From contig SXUJ01000117.1 of NCBI GenBank assembly GCA_005790565.1, positions 1 to 33,199 on the forward strand: a stretch of 33,199 bases of DNA, written 5' to 3'. The notes beneath the pieces were generated by a model. It had not been told where the DNA came from. It was given only the letters and a program-made list of their open reading frames with translations, and did no database searches. Shown here piece after piece: positions 15,250 to 22,904 of the stretch (positions within the stretch are counted from its first letter, which is position 1; the number at the start of each line of letters is the position of its first letter). The stretch comes from Planctomycetia bacterium. Its GTDB lineage: Bacteria > Planctomycetota > Phycisphaerae > Phycisphaerales > SM1A02. The position numbers and the translations under genes are program-made.

Positions 15250-16073
15250 CGCGATGCTCCCTTCGGCGATGCGGGAAGCAACTTCCACTTTGGGCGAGTC
15301 GCACCGGTGCGCGCAACTTTCGCTGGCGCGTTCAGAGGCCGACCGCTCGATGTCTGAAATGGCACGGCGCGCGAATCGATCCAAATGCGAGGCGCGACGA
15401 CCAATCCCTCTGGCAGTGGTCGTGGAGTACTCGCGCCAAGAATCGGCTGGAGCGCAGCGTTCCACGCTTCGCTGGTCATCGCAGGATCCACCGCTCGCGT
15501 GGAGAGGTCTGCGCGATGCGGTTGCGCGCACGCGGCACTCGAGCACGTGTGTGTCCGTTGCGACCTTGCGTAGCGAACACTTGAATCGGGGTTCAATCCA
15601 GTCACCAATCCACCCGCACCCCGCACGACCGCTCCGTCCTTCCCTTGCTCAAGTCGAAAGGCTCCTTGCCATATTCCCGCACAGGGATGGGTCTTCCAAG
15701 ATGGGAGTAGACACAACATCCAGCGCTCACCGGCAACGAATGAGGGCGCGCCTGCGAGTTGCATGGTCATGCCGTTCATCGTCCCGCCTGGCACGATCCA
15801 CTCGAACGCGGAAGGACCAGAGCCCTTCAAGTACGCAACCTCGCAAAGCTGCACAACCGTCTCGATCTCGTGTCGATCGCTCGCCCAACGCGATGATGTG
15901 GATGCAACCGTCGCCCAGCACACTTGCGCCGAGAGGTCGGCGATCTCACGCATCGACATCGGTTTTACACTCGTCGCCTCGACCCGCACGGAGAAGCAGA
16001 GCACAAGCGCCGCGATGGCGATGAGCGCGCACGCGCGGCTGCCGACTCCGAAGCTTGCGCGTCTCACTCCCAT
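15246..16073 (-). CDS. Exported protein of unknown function coupled to the metzincin
   Basis: A 275-residue protein with a signal peptide ending near SVRVEA. The mature N-terminal half (MSMREIADLSAQVCWATV...EVAYLKGSGPSAFEWIVPGG...FVAGERWMLCLL) has the look of a beta-barrel-like exported domain that, in my recollection, is often encoded beside matrixin-type proteases; that is a recollection, not a search result. The C-terminal part is Pro/Ser-rich and low in complexity. Several Cys suggest disulfides. The stop overlaps the protease start (ATGA, 15246-15249), so the two are translated together. It could be an inhibitor, a chaperone or a partner of the protease. The start at 16073 is chosen for its signal peptide and the TATGTT box 6 bases upstream. 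Confidence 0.75.
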   Translation of the reverse strand: MGVRRASFGVGSRACALIAIAALVLCFSVRVEATSVKPMSMREIADLSAQVCWATVASTSSRWASDRHEIETVVQLCEVAYLKGSGPSAFEWIVPGGTMNGMTMQLAGAPSFVAGERWMLCLLPSWKTHPCAGIWQGAFRLEQGKDGAVVRGAGGLVTGLNPDSSVRYARSQRTHTCSSAACAQPHRADLSTRAVDPAMTSEAWNAALQPILGASTPRPLPEGLVVAPRIWIDSRAVPFQTSSGRPLNAPAKVARTGATRPKWKLLPASPKGASR

Positions 16074-16079
16074 ACATGC

Positions 16080-16085
16080 AACATA
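16080..16085 (-). promoter_or_regulatory. -10-like box TATGTT close to the protease-partner start
   Basis: On the minus strand TATGTT ends 6 bases before the ATG at 16073, and no Shine-Dalgarno is present. The spacing would put the first transcribed base at or next to the ATG. Confidence 0.4.
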
Positions 16086-16156
16086 ACCGCGACTGAGCGC
16101 GAGGCAAACGAGAGCCTCATGCAAACTCTCTTTGATGCCCGCACAGACCGCGCGAC

Positions 16157-16903
16157 CTACCGCTTCGCACTCACCGAGGCGCCGAAGATCTCACGGAAGA
16201 ACGAGCCGGAGCCCTCATACGCTCGTGCTGCCGCAATCGCGCGATACTTCACCCCAAAGCTCGGATCGTTCGCGGCGGGGTTCGTGAACGCATGCAGCGT
16301 TCCTCCAAATGCGTGCAGTTGCCAGTCGGCCTTGGCGCCTGACATTTCCGCTGCGAAACCGAGCGCTGCGTCGGGTGGGCACATTGGGTCATCCCAACCG
16401 TGATAGGCAACGACTTTGCACGCAATCGGCGGCTGTGCGCCGAGGTTGGGCGCTGCAAACAACGCGTGGTAGGCAATGACACCCAGCAGTCCGGGCGCGT
16501 TGGCCCGGGCGAGATCAAGTGCACACAATCCACCAAAGCAGAATCCAATCGCGGCGATGCGCGTGGAGTCTGCGCCAGCGATGCGAGATCCATGCGTCAC
16601 GCTCGCGAGGAGTCGGCGGCGCAGCAGCGCACGATCTTCCATGAATGGAGTCATAAGCTTGGAACATGAGGCGTGATCTCCGCCCCGTCGTCCTTTACCG
16701 TAGACATCGATCGCGAATCCGATGTACCCAAGGCTCGCGATCCATTCCGCTCGTTCACGATCGAACGCTTCGGAGCCGCCCCATGCATGGCAGATGAGGA
16801 CGATGGGTCTTGGAAGATCGGAGCAAGGGGCCGCAACAAATCCCTCCAGCTCAGTGTCGCCGTCAAAGTACTGCACCACTTCTCGTCGTTCGTTCGTTGA
16901 CAT
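16157..16903 (-). CDS. Dienelactone hydrolase-family alpha/beta hydrolase
   Basis: A 248-residue protein of typical dienelactone-hydrolase length. The nucleophile elbow GFCFGG gives Cys122. The acid is Asp171 or Asp172 in HGWDDPM and the base is His204 in GTLHAFTNP, completing the Cys-Asp-His triad of the family. The oxyanion region ICHAWGGSE (about 37-45) is also present, and there is no signal peptide, so it is cytoplasmic. The true substrate cannot be read from the sequence; dienelactone itself is unlikely without aromatic-degradation genes nearby. A TACACT box lies 7 bases before the ATG and there is no Shine-Dalgarno. Confidence 0.9.
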   Translation of the reverse strand: MSTNERREVVQYFDGDTELEGFVAAPCSDLPRPIVLICHAWGGSEAFDRERAEWIASLGYIGFAIDVYGKGRRGGDHASCSKLMTPFMEDRALLRRRLLASVTHGSRIAGADSTRIAAIGFCFGGLCALDLARANAPGLLGVIAYHALFAAPNLGAQPPIACKVVAYHGWDDPMCPPDAALGFAAEMSGAKADWQLHAFGGTLHAFTNPAANDPSFGVKYRAIAAARAYEGSGSFFREIFGASVSAKR

Positions 16904-16910
16904 CGTTCGG

Positions 16911-16916
16911 AGTGTA
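16911..16916 (-). promoter_or_regulatory. -10-like box TACACT close to the dienelactone hydrolase-like gene
   Basis: On the minus strand TACACT ends 7 bases before the ATG at 16903. The intervening CCGAACG holds no Shine-Dalgarno, so a leaderless transcript is expected. Confidence 0.55.
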
Positions 16917-17178
16917 ACGAGCGAGGTCCCGTTGCGACGACGCGCGCGGCGACGCGCCGCGGGATGGAGATTTCGATGGTTGAAAATTCCAAGAAGAAAA
17001 ATGGAGGTGAATTGCGGAGCGTGCTTCGAGTCGGAGTAGAACTCTCAGGTCGTCCTGTGCGCTGATCGGATGCGCAGAGAGCGAGACTAGGGGAAAGAAT
17101 TGGTTGGGCGTAGGACGTGCGCGTGATCGCTGGGCGACTCACGAACGCGCGGAGGTTGTTTCGCAGCAGTCCGCGAAC

Positions 17179-17183
17179 GGAGG
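17179..17183 (+). promoter_or_regulatory. Shine-Dalgarno GGAGG that fixes the FG-GAP protein start
   Basis: GGAGG lies 7 bases before ATG 17191. An in-frame TTG at 17104 has no such site, so the shorter form is preferred. Confidence 0.8.
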
Positions 17184-17190
17184 TTTTCTC

Positions 17191-18852
17191 ATGGCTGGAA
17201 AGATGGGTCAGTCGCAGTTGGTCGCAACGCGTGAGCTCGAAGCTCGCTCGAGGGAGCAAGGCGAAAGGCGTGCGTCATTCGAGCATGCGCGAGGTGGGCC
17301 GCACGAACGGAGCGCCGCGCCGTGGCGTAAGGATGTGGGAGTGCATGGCACGCGCGAACCAGGTTCGAGTCGCGCTCGACGATCGGCGTGGATCGTGGCT
17401 GGCTGCACGCTCTCCTGTTTGGCGCTCGTCCTCCACAACACGAGCGCGGCGGAATCGAGCCTCGCGCTCGCACACGAGCAACCTTCCACCGTCAATCGAG
17501 CGGAACCACAACGCGAGTTCGTGCTCTCTCCGAAAAAGGGGGCGTATGAGCCTCGGTTTGGGGCCACGCTCGCCGCGTCCGCTCGATGGCTCGCGGTCGG
17601 TGCGCCCATGGATCACGATGATGGCAATACGCCGGGATCAGTCCACCTCTACGCCGTCAACCGCACACCGCAGTTGGGCATCGATGCTCACGAGGTCGCT
17701 CGCGCAGATTCCCCCATCGCGGGTGATCGATTCGGCATTGCGGTTGCGATCCGGTTCGGAGAGACACCGGAACCCGAGATACTTGTGGGATGCGATGAGT
17801 CGGATGAAATCTTGCCCGATGCGGGATGCGTCCGCGTGCTTCATCTCGACGAGGGGCGACTCGAATCTGGCGCCATCCTGTTTTCTCCCCGACCGGAGCC
17901 TGGGGAGGCCTTTGGCCACGCGATCGCGGTCAGCGCCGGATGCATCGTCATCGGCGCTCCTCGCGGGGACTCCGTCGAAGTGCACTCCGACCCTGACGGG
18001 TCGATCCGATCGACACCCATCTATGACGCTGGGCATGCGTACATCTTTTCGAGAAACTCGCAGAGTGGTGCGTGGCACGCGACTGCCACGCTCGAACGCG
18101 AAACTCCCGAATCGAGTGCGTGGTTCGGCCGCGCTTTGGCGGCGAGCGGTGATTGGATTGCGGTTGGTGCGCCTGGCGTCGACGCGCTTGAAGATGGAGC
18201 GAGTTCCCAGACTGCGATGAGCGTTGGCGAGGTGAGCGTCTACCATCGCGACGCGAGCGGAGACTGGAACGCACACGCCACGCTTCGGCCACCCCGAGTC
18301 GCGGCGTTCGCCGCCTTCGGCAGTTCGATTGCTCTTGAGGGTGACACGCTCATCGTCGGCGCACCCGGGTACACGACGCCTGCTGTTGACGGAGAGAGCA
18401 ACCACACGACTGGCGCGGTATTCGTGTTCACGCTCACGGATGCTTCTCTGCAGTCCCCAGCAGTACTCACTGCACCCGACGGTGCTGCGAGCGCGTCGTT
18501 TGGCGTGTCGGTCGCGCTCGCGCGCGGTCAACTCCTCATCGGCGCTCCAGGGGCGAATGACGCTGGGCAGTCAAGCGGCGCGGCGTGGAGATTCGGTCGC
18601 GATGATTCAGAATCGCCGTTCTTTCCAACCGCGCGACTTCGAGCGGCGAGCGCGGGCGAGATGTTCCTCTTCGGGAGCGCGACGGCACTTCTCGATCGCT
18701 GCGCAGTGGTTGGGCGTTTCCACGACGAAGAGAGCGGCCATCCCCAGGGGTCGACGCACCTCTTCCCAAGTGACGCACCGCTCATCGCGCATCGAAGTGA
18801 ACCCGATGCATCCACTTCAGGCTGGAAAGCGGCGAGCGATGCCGCGCCGTGA
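17191..18852 (+). CDS. Membrane-anchored FG-GAP beta-propeller protein
   Basis: A 553-residue protein. About 65 charged, Arg-rich residues precede a single hydrophobic segment at about 66-84 (WIVAGCTLSCLALVL), so it is probably anchored with the rest outside the cytoplasm, or carries a very long signal peptide. The rest holds seven repeats of the FG-GAP type, for example FGATLAASARWLAVGAP, FGHAIAVSAGCIVIGAP, FGRALAASGDWIAVGAP, FGSSIALEGDTLIVGAP and FGVSVALARGQLLIGAP, plus two less regular ones. Seven repeats would close an integrin-alpha-like propeller. Loops such as DHDDGNT could bind calcium. There is no dockerin end and no catalytic motif, so a binding or adhesion role is likely. It stands alone between divergent and convergent neighbours. 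Confidence 0.85.
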   Translation: MAGKMGQSQLVATRELEARSREQGERRASFEHARGGPHERSAAPWRKDVGVHGTREPGSSRARRSAWIVAGCTLSCLALVLHNTSAAESSLALAHEQPSTVNRAEPQREFVLSPKKGAYEPRFGATLAASARWLAVGAPMDHDDGNTPGSVHLYAVNRTPQLGIDAHEVARADSPIAGDRFGIAVAIRFGETPEPEILVGCDESDEILPDAGCVRVLHLDEGRLESGAILFSPRPEPGEAFGHAIAVSAGCIVIGAPRGDSVEVHSDPDGSIRSTPIYDAGHAYIFSRNSQSGAWHATATLERETPESSAWFGRALAASGDWIAVGAPGVDALEDGASSQTAMSVGEVSVYHRDASGDWNAHATLRPPRVAAFAAFGSSIALEGDTLIVGAPGYTTPAVDGESNHTTGAVFVFTLTDASLQSPAVLTAPDGAASASFGVSVALARGQLLIGAPGANDAGQSSGAAWRFGRDDSESPFFPTARLRAASAGEMFLFGSATALLDRCAVVGRFHDEESGHPQGSTHLFPSDAPLIAHRSEPDASTSGWKAASDAAP

Positions 18853-19082
18853 CTGGATGGAGTTGGGTTCTCTGCACACCGGAACCGTGCGAATGAAAGG
18901 AGTCTGCATCGCTCCGAAGAATCGCAGCGAATCGATCGATCACAACGCGAGGGGCGCAACCCGCGAACACGGCGCGACGCGAGAGTGTTGCGTCGGCTGT
19001 GCCAACGGTGTCGCGTGCGTCGGTCGCGGCGCGTCATTTGTGCACGACTCGCCCGCGTATCTCGCCGATTCGTCGGCAAGGA

Positions 19083-20198
19083 TCAGGCGTAGAACTCACG
19101 CAGCACGAGTTCCCAATCACGCGTGGTCTCGCAGCGGACGAATGCCGACTTCACCGCATCGCTCTGCACATGGTGTCGGGCGAACTTGATGCCGAACTTT
19201 CGCATTCTGCGGCCAGCGACGGTCTCCCCATGCAGTTTGTGCGCAAGCTCGAAGTGGTCGAGCAGAGCCGCGCGCTGGTCTGTGAGCGTTGGGGGCGTTG
19301 CACTCTCGCCCGCCATCAACTGCCGTGCCTGCCGAAAAATCCACGGATTCCCAATGCAGCCTCGCGCAACGGAAACACCATGCACGCCGGTGTACGCATG
19401 CATTCGAAAGATGTCGTCAACCGTCCAAATGTCACCCGAACCGAAGATCACGCGATCGGCGCGGCGAGCGACAAGGTCGCGCAAGAACTCCCACTTCGCT
19501 GGGCCAAGGTACTTCTGCTGCACGGTTCGACAATGCACAACCGCCCATGCGTAACCGAGTTCGTAAGTCGCGTCGAAAATCGTCTCGAAGGCGCGTTCCA
19601 TCTCAGGCGTGTCATCGAAGCTCCGCCGCAGTTTGACGGTGCATGGAACACTCGTGGGAACCGCTTCACGGACGGCGCGAAGCACGGCGATCGCGTCGTC
19701 TGGCACCGCAAGAAAGTGTCCCCCTCGATTACTTTTCTTCACCTTCTTCACTGGGCACGCGAGGTTCACATCAACGACATCGTATCTCATCGAGACGATC
19801 AACTCCGCCGCGCGCGCCATCTCCGCAGGCAGCGTTCCCATGATCTGACCGGCAATCGGATGATCGTCGAGTCCCGCAGCAATGTTGTCCTCAATCTCAC
19901 CCATTCCGCACTCTGTGGCGAGAAGATCAGGATCCTCCCTCCGCCTCCCCTTCCCACCATTGATCAGTGTGCGGTCAAGCAGCGCTTCCGTCACGCAGAA
20001 GGGCGCCCCGTGTCGACGGGCAACGAGTCGCATCGCGCCATCGGAGTAACCCGCGAGCCCCGCTTGGAAGAATGGCGCATCAAAGCCAGCAATCGTCGAG
20101 GGAATCCGAGGATCCACCCTCCATGAACGAGCGATTTCCGAGACCTCTCGGGAAATCTCGTAACTCGAAGTTCCATTCGCATCAAGCTCAACGGACAT
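19083..20198 (-). CDS. dus: tRNA-dihydrouridine synthase (Dus family)
   Basis: A 371-residue flavoenzyme that reduces specific uridines of tRNA to dihydrouridine. The active-site Cys148 lies in DVNLACPVKKV. The flavin/phosphate-binding part is seen in VIFGSGDIW and SVARGCIGNPWIF. The C-terminal helical tRNA-binding domain follows (MRKFGIKFARHH). It resembles DusB most, but the subtype cannot be settled by eye. The start at 20198 is the nearest ATG before the conserved PFFQAGLAGYSDGAMR region, with a TACGCT box 7 bases upstream and no Shine-Dalgarno. The frame stays open for another 423 bases upstream, but that stretch is Arg-rich and not protein-like. Confidence 0.92.
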   Translation of the reverse strand: MSVELDANGTSSYEISREVSEIARSWRVDPRIPSTIAGFDAPFFQAGLAGYSDGAMRLVARRHGAPFCVTEALLDRTLINGGKGRRREDPDLLATECGMGEIEDNIAAGLDDHPIAGQIMGTLPAEMARAAELIVSMRYDVVDVNLACPVKKVKKSNRGGHFLAVPDDAIAVLRAVREAVPTSVPCTVKLRRSFDDTPEMERAFETIFDATYELGYAWAVVHCRTVQQKYLGPAKWEFLRDLVARRADRVIFGSGDIWTVDDIFRMHAYTGVHGVSVARGCIGNPWIFRQARQLMAGESATPPTLTDQRAALLDHFELAHKLHGETVAGRRMRKFGIKFARHHVQSDAVKSAFVRCETTRDWELVLREFYA

Positions 20199-20205
20199 GG
20201 AGCAC

Positions 20206-20211
20206 AGCGTA
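20206..20211 (-). promoter_or_regulatory. -10-like box TACGCT close to the dus start
   Basis: On the minus strand TACGCT ends 7 bases before the ATG at 20198 (spacer GTGCTCC). It is the same hexamer as at tpiA. Confidence 0.5.
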
Positions 20212-20328
20212 TTCGGATTCTCCCGCCGGAACCTCGGTTCTCTCGGTGTAAAGACTGATTTCGTCGCTTCGCTCCGAAGGATAAAGGCCTCCGCGAGCGA
20301 ACGCGTCCGAGGAACCAAACGACCTATG

Positions 20329-20373
20329 CGCGCCCTGCAGTCAACCTTGATCCGCGAGCGCAAGCAGGGCGCG
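20329..20373 (-). terminator. Hairpin downstream of the dapA-Nudix pair
   Basis: A perfect 10-bp inverted repeat (CGCGCCCTGC at 20329-20338 with 20364-20373) and a 25-base loop begin 15 bases past the Nudix stop on the minus strand. No T-run follows, so termination is only probable. Confidence 0.45.
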
Positions 20374-20388
20374 AACTCTCGCGTGCGC

Positions 20389-20922
20389 TCATCGCGGCAT
20401 CCACGACTCGTGCATCTTCGCCTCGCACGGCTCCATCCGGCAATCAATATGCAGCGCGAAGAAGCCACCTCGATGCTTCTGAACGGCCGGCCAAAGAATC
20501 CGCTTGTCGGTGTCGGGTATCGACAAGCGCTCAACATCCGCAATCGCGTGCCACTCCAACCGACCCTCCTCAAACTCCGCGTGGGCAAGCTCACGCGTTT
20601 CGATCGCGCGAGTAACTTCAAACAAGAAGATCAGCCAGTGCTCCTCGCCCTGATACGCAGCTTCGCTCACCATCCCGATGAGACGCACCTCATCATCGTG
20701 GAGGCGAATGCCGGCCTCCTCCCACACTTCGCGCCGGGCGCAATCATGAGGCGCTTCGCCTTCGGACACTTCAAGCTTGCCGCCGATCGGCGAGTAAAGG
20801 TCAGCGTTTGGCGGCTTCTTTCGGTGGAGCAGCAAGAGCCGGCCCTCGGTGTCGTAGAGGTAGCACAACACCGCGACCTTGTACGGGAATGCCCGCACAT
20901 CATGCGAGGACACCGCGCTCAC
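20389..20922 (-). CDS. Nudix hydrolase
   Basis: A 177-residue protein of the Nudix superfamily, which hydrolyses nucleoside-diphosphate-linked compounds. The Nudix box is at residues 47-71 (GGKLEV...RREVWEEAGI). The catalytic REVWEE metal site is intact, but the gap between the leading Gly and RE is two residues longer than in the canonical GX5EX7RE pattern. A C-terminal segment with ILWPAVQKHRGGFFALHID follows. The start is GTG at 20922, overlapping the dapA stop (GTGA), so translation is coupled to dapA. The substrate cannot be read from the sequence; an 8-oxo-dGTP-type sanitising role is one possibility. There is no known pathway link to dapA. Confidence 0.88.
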   Translation of the reverse strand: MSAVSSHDVRAFPYKVAVLCYLYDTEGRLLLLHRKKPPNADLYSPIGGKLEVSEGEAPHDCARREVWEEAGIRLHDDEVRLIGMVSEAAYQGEEHWLIFLFEVTRAIETRELAHAEFEEGRLEWHAIADVERLSIPDTDKRILWPAVQKHRGGFFALHIDCRMEPCEAKMHESWMPR

Positions 20923-21833
20923 GCTCCCGCCACACGAGCAATCTGACCGAGTCCAAACTCGGCCATGAGCGTCGAAATCTTCGAGACCGCGTCCTTCGAC
21001 GCCTCCGCGAGTGGCAGCCGAACCGTTCCTCGATCTCGGCCGAGCAGTTTCATTGCCGCCTTCAATGGCACGGGATTCACATCAATCGAAAGCAATCCCT
21101 TCGAGATTGGGAACAACTCCATATGAATCGACTTCGCGCCCTCAAAGTCGCCCTCAAGAAATGCGTTGCAAAGCGCTTGCACTCTCGCGGGAAGTAGATT
21201 CGACACAACGCTCACGACGCCTGAACTTCCGCACGCCGCGAAGGGAAGCGTGAGCGAGTCATCACCGGAGAGAATCGTGAGGTCCAACCCGCAGCGTTGA
21301 TGAATCTCGGTCGCAGAGTCCATCGAACCCGTCGCTTCCTTGATCGCGATGATGTTGGTGTGTCGCGCGAGCCTGGCAACCGTCTCAGGAAAGATCGGCA
21401 CTCCGCAACGGCCCGGAATGTTGTAGAGCACGATCGGCAATGCACAGGAATCCGCCACGGTCATGAAATGTCGATAGATGCCCTCCTGCGAGGGCTTGTT
21501 GTAGTACGGCGTGACTTGCAACCCCGCGTCGGCGCCGAGTTCGTGCGCAAGCTTCTGGTACTTCACGGCGTGCGCCGTGCAATTCGAGCCCGCGCCTGCA
21601 ATGACGGTGAGGCCGTGACGGTGCCCTGCATCGACTGCTCGTGCAACGACCTCCCGATGCTCCTCAAACTCGAGGGTGGGCGCCTCGCCTGTCGTTCCAC
21701 ATGGCACGATGCCAGAAACTCCGCCCGCAGCCTGAAAGGCGATCTGCGTCTCGAGCAATTCGAAGTCGACCTTCGCGGCATTGGCCGTGAATGGCGTGAC
21801 GATGGCGGTGTAGCATCCTCGCAAAGTAAGCAT
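20919..21833 (-). CDS. dapA: 4-hydroxy-tetrahydrodipicolinate synthase
   Basis: A 304-residue class I aldolase-fold enzyme. It condenses pyruvate with aspartate semialdehyde in the diaminopimelate/lysine pathway. All catalytic residues are visible: T47/T48 in CGTTGE, Y137 in YNIPGR, R142 in the same motif and the Schiff-base K165 in IAIKEATG. The length is normal and the enzyme is cytoplasmic. The start at 21833 (MLTLRGCYTAIVTPF) matches the family N-terminus. A TACGAT box lies 6 bases upstream and there is no Shine-Dalgarno. It follows pdxJ by 90 bases and overlaps the Nudix gene. Confidence 0.96.
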   Translation of the reverse strand: MLTLRGCYTAIVTPFTANAAKVDFELLETQIAFQAAGGVSGIVPCGTTGEAPTLEFEEHREVVARAVDAGHRHGLTVIAGAGSNCTAHAVKYQKLAHELGADAGLQVTPYYNKPSQEGIYRHFMTVADSCALPIVLYNIPGRCGVPIFPETVARLARHTNIIAIKEATGSMDSATEIHQRCGLDLTILSGDDSLTLPFAACGSSGVVSVVSNLLPARVQALCNAFLEGDFEGAKSIHMELFPISKGLLSIDVNPVPLKAAMKLLGRDRGTVRLPLAEASKDAVSKISTLMAEFGLGQIARVAGA

Positions 21834-21839
21834 GGCGTG

Positions 21840-21845
21840 ATCGTA
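21840..21845 (-). promoter_or_regulatory. -10-like box TACGAT close to the dapA start
   Basis: On the minus strand TACGAT ends 6 bases before the ATG at 21833 (spacer CACGCC). It suggests that dapA has its own promoter despite following pdxJ. Confidence 0.45.
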
Positions 21846-21923
21846 TCCGGTGGAAGTGAAAACTCCGATGAGCCACCACTCATTTCGCCGAAATACCACT
21901 CGCTTCGTCGGTGGTGTTGCTCG

Positions 21924-22709
21924 CTACACAGTTTCGGTCATTGCCCACTTCATCTGCGCGACCGCCTCCCGCAGCCCGACAAACACCGCTCGGCTCACGA
22001 TGGCGTGTCCGATGTGTAACTCCTGCAATCCTTGGATCGCCGCGATCGACCGCACATTGCGGTAGTGCAGCGCATGCCCAGCGTTGGCGCGCATTTCGAA
22101 TTGTTGAATACGCGCAGCCGCTTGGTTCACCCGTTCCAACTCCCTGCTGACTCCTTCAATCGTCGCGAAGGTCTTTGATGTTGCCGCGAGCGTGTGTGCA
22201 GCATGCGCGTAGGGACCGGTGTGAATCTCGCAGAATGCAAATCCGGCGCTGGCCGCCGCTTCGATCTGTCGTTCATCCGCGTCAATGAACGCGCTCACGG
22301 GAATGCCCGCGTCGGTCAGCGCGCAGACGCAGTCGCGGATGTGTGACGCTTGCGCCGCAATGTCGAGTCCTCCCTCCGTTGTAATCTCAAGGCGATTCTC
22401 CGGAACAAACATCGCCATATGCGGCTTGAGGGCGAGTGCGATCTGCACCATCTCATCGGTCGCGGCCATCTCAAGATTGAGCCGAGTTCGGACGGCATCC
22501 TTCAGCCTTGGAAGATCCGCGTCCTGAATGTGCCGGCGATCCTCCCGCAGGTGCACCGTGATCCCGTCCGCGCCGCCCGCCTCGGCCGCGAGGGCTGCTT
22601 CCACTGGATCCGGTTCATGCGTCTTGCGCGCCTGACGAATCGTCGCGACATGGTCAATGTTCACGCAAAGGCGCACCTTCGTAGTCGGGCTTTCCGGCGT
22701 CAAACTCAT
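21924..22709 (-). CDS. pdxJ: Pyridoxine 5'-phosphate synthase
   Basis: A 261-residue protein of the PdxJ family. It condenses 1-deoxy-xylulose 5-phosphate with 3-amino-2-oxopropyl phosphate in the DXP-dependent pathway to vitamin B6. Conserved segments are LCVNIDHVATIRQAR at the N-terminus, GADGITVHLREDRRHI, RLNLEMAAT, SAFIDADERQIEAA, CEIHTGPYA and NAGHALHYRN. All expected phosphate and substrate contact regions are present, and the length is slightly above E. coli PdxJ. The ATG at 22709 has a TAAACT box 6 bases upstream and no Shine-Dalgarno. It is divergent from phoU. Confidence 0.97.
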   Translation of the reverse strand: MSLTPESPTTKVRLCVNIDHVATIRQARKTHEPDPVEAALAAEAGGADGITVHLREDRRHIQDADLPRLKDAVRTRLNLEMAATDEMVQIALALKPHMAMFVPENRLEITTEGGLDIAAQASHIRDCVCALTDAGIPVSAFIDADERQIEAAASAGFAFCEIHTGPYAHAAHTLAATSKTFATIEGVSRELERVNQAAARIQQFEMRANAGHALHYRNVRSIAAIQGLQELHIGHAIVSRAVFVGLREAVAQMKWAMTETV

Positions 22710-22715
22710 TCCGCA

Positions 22716-22721
22716 AGTTTA
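22716..22721 (-). promoter_or_regulatory. -10-like box TAAACT close to the pdxJ start
   Basis: On the minus strand TAAACT is followed by TGCGGA and the ATG at 22709, nearly the same arrangement as tpiA (TACGCT, TGCGGT, ATG). The spacing predicts transcription starting at the ATG. Confidence 0.6.
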
Positions 22722-22794
22722 GCGAGCATCGACCACTCAACTCGTTCCTCGCTCCAAGCATCGCGGCGTGCAGTGAGCGCTCGCGACTCCGAGT

Positions 22795-22844
22795 CTGCTC
22801 CGAGCAGGAGGTTTCTCGCTCGCGGACTCGCCGAAGCGGAGTCC
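22795..22844 (+). repeat. Dispersed double-hairpin repeat, copy A
   Basis: Two small hairpins in series: CTGCT/AGCAG, and GGACTC at 22824-22829 pairing with GAGTCC at 22839-22844. About 70 percent of roughly 47 positions match the reverse strand of 28455-28505 by hand alignment. It lies between divergent pdxJ and phoU. Confidence 0.45.
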
Positions 22845-22875
22845 AAGGCGAATGCAAGCCTCGATCACGCAGGCG

Positions 22876-22881
22876 TATACT
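22876..22881 (+). promoter_or_regulatory. Probable -10 box TATACT of phoU
   Basis: TATACT lies 23 bases before the phoU start and is followed by an AGGAG Shine-Dalgarno, so this transcript would have a normal leader. No convincing -35 was seen. Confidence 0.45.
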
Positions 22882-22892
22882 CACACCCCCCA

Positions 22893-22897
22893 GAGGA
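22893..22897 (+). promoter_or_regulatory. Shine-Dalgarno AGGAG that fixes the phoU TTG start
   Basis: AGGAG lies 7 bases before TTG 22905. No ATG or GTG in frame is better placed. Confidence 0.75.
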
Positions 22898-22904
22898 GCG
22901 CCAC

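Noticed and set aside
18975-18995. CGACGC/GCGTCG hairpin after the FG-GAP gene as a terminator
   Set aside because: Only 6 bp with a 9-base loop, no T-run, and over 120 bases after the stop; expected by chance in GC-rich DNA.
20199-20621. In-frame 5' extension of the dus gene
   Set aside because: The translation is Arg-rich and unlike any Dus N-terminus, and it would overlap the end of the Nudix gene.
22350-22904. In-frame 5' extension of phoU by 185 codons
   Set aside because: It runs antisense through pdxJ and then through a hairpin repeat. The TTG at 22905 with AGGAG gives the normal PhoU length.
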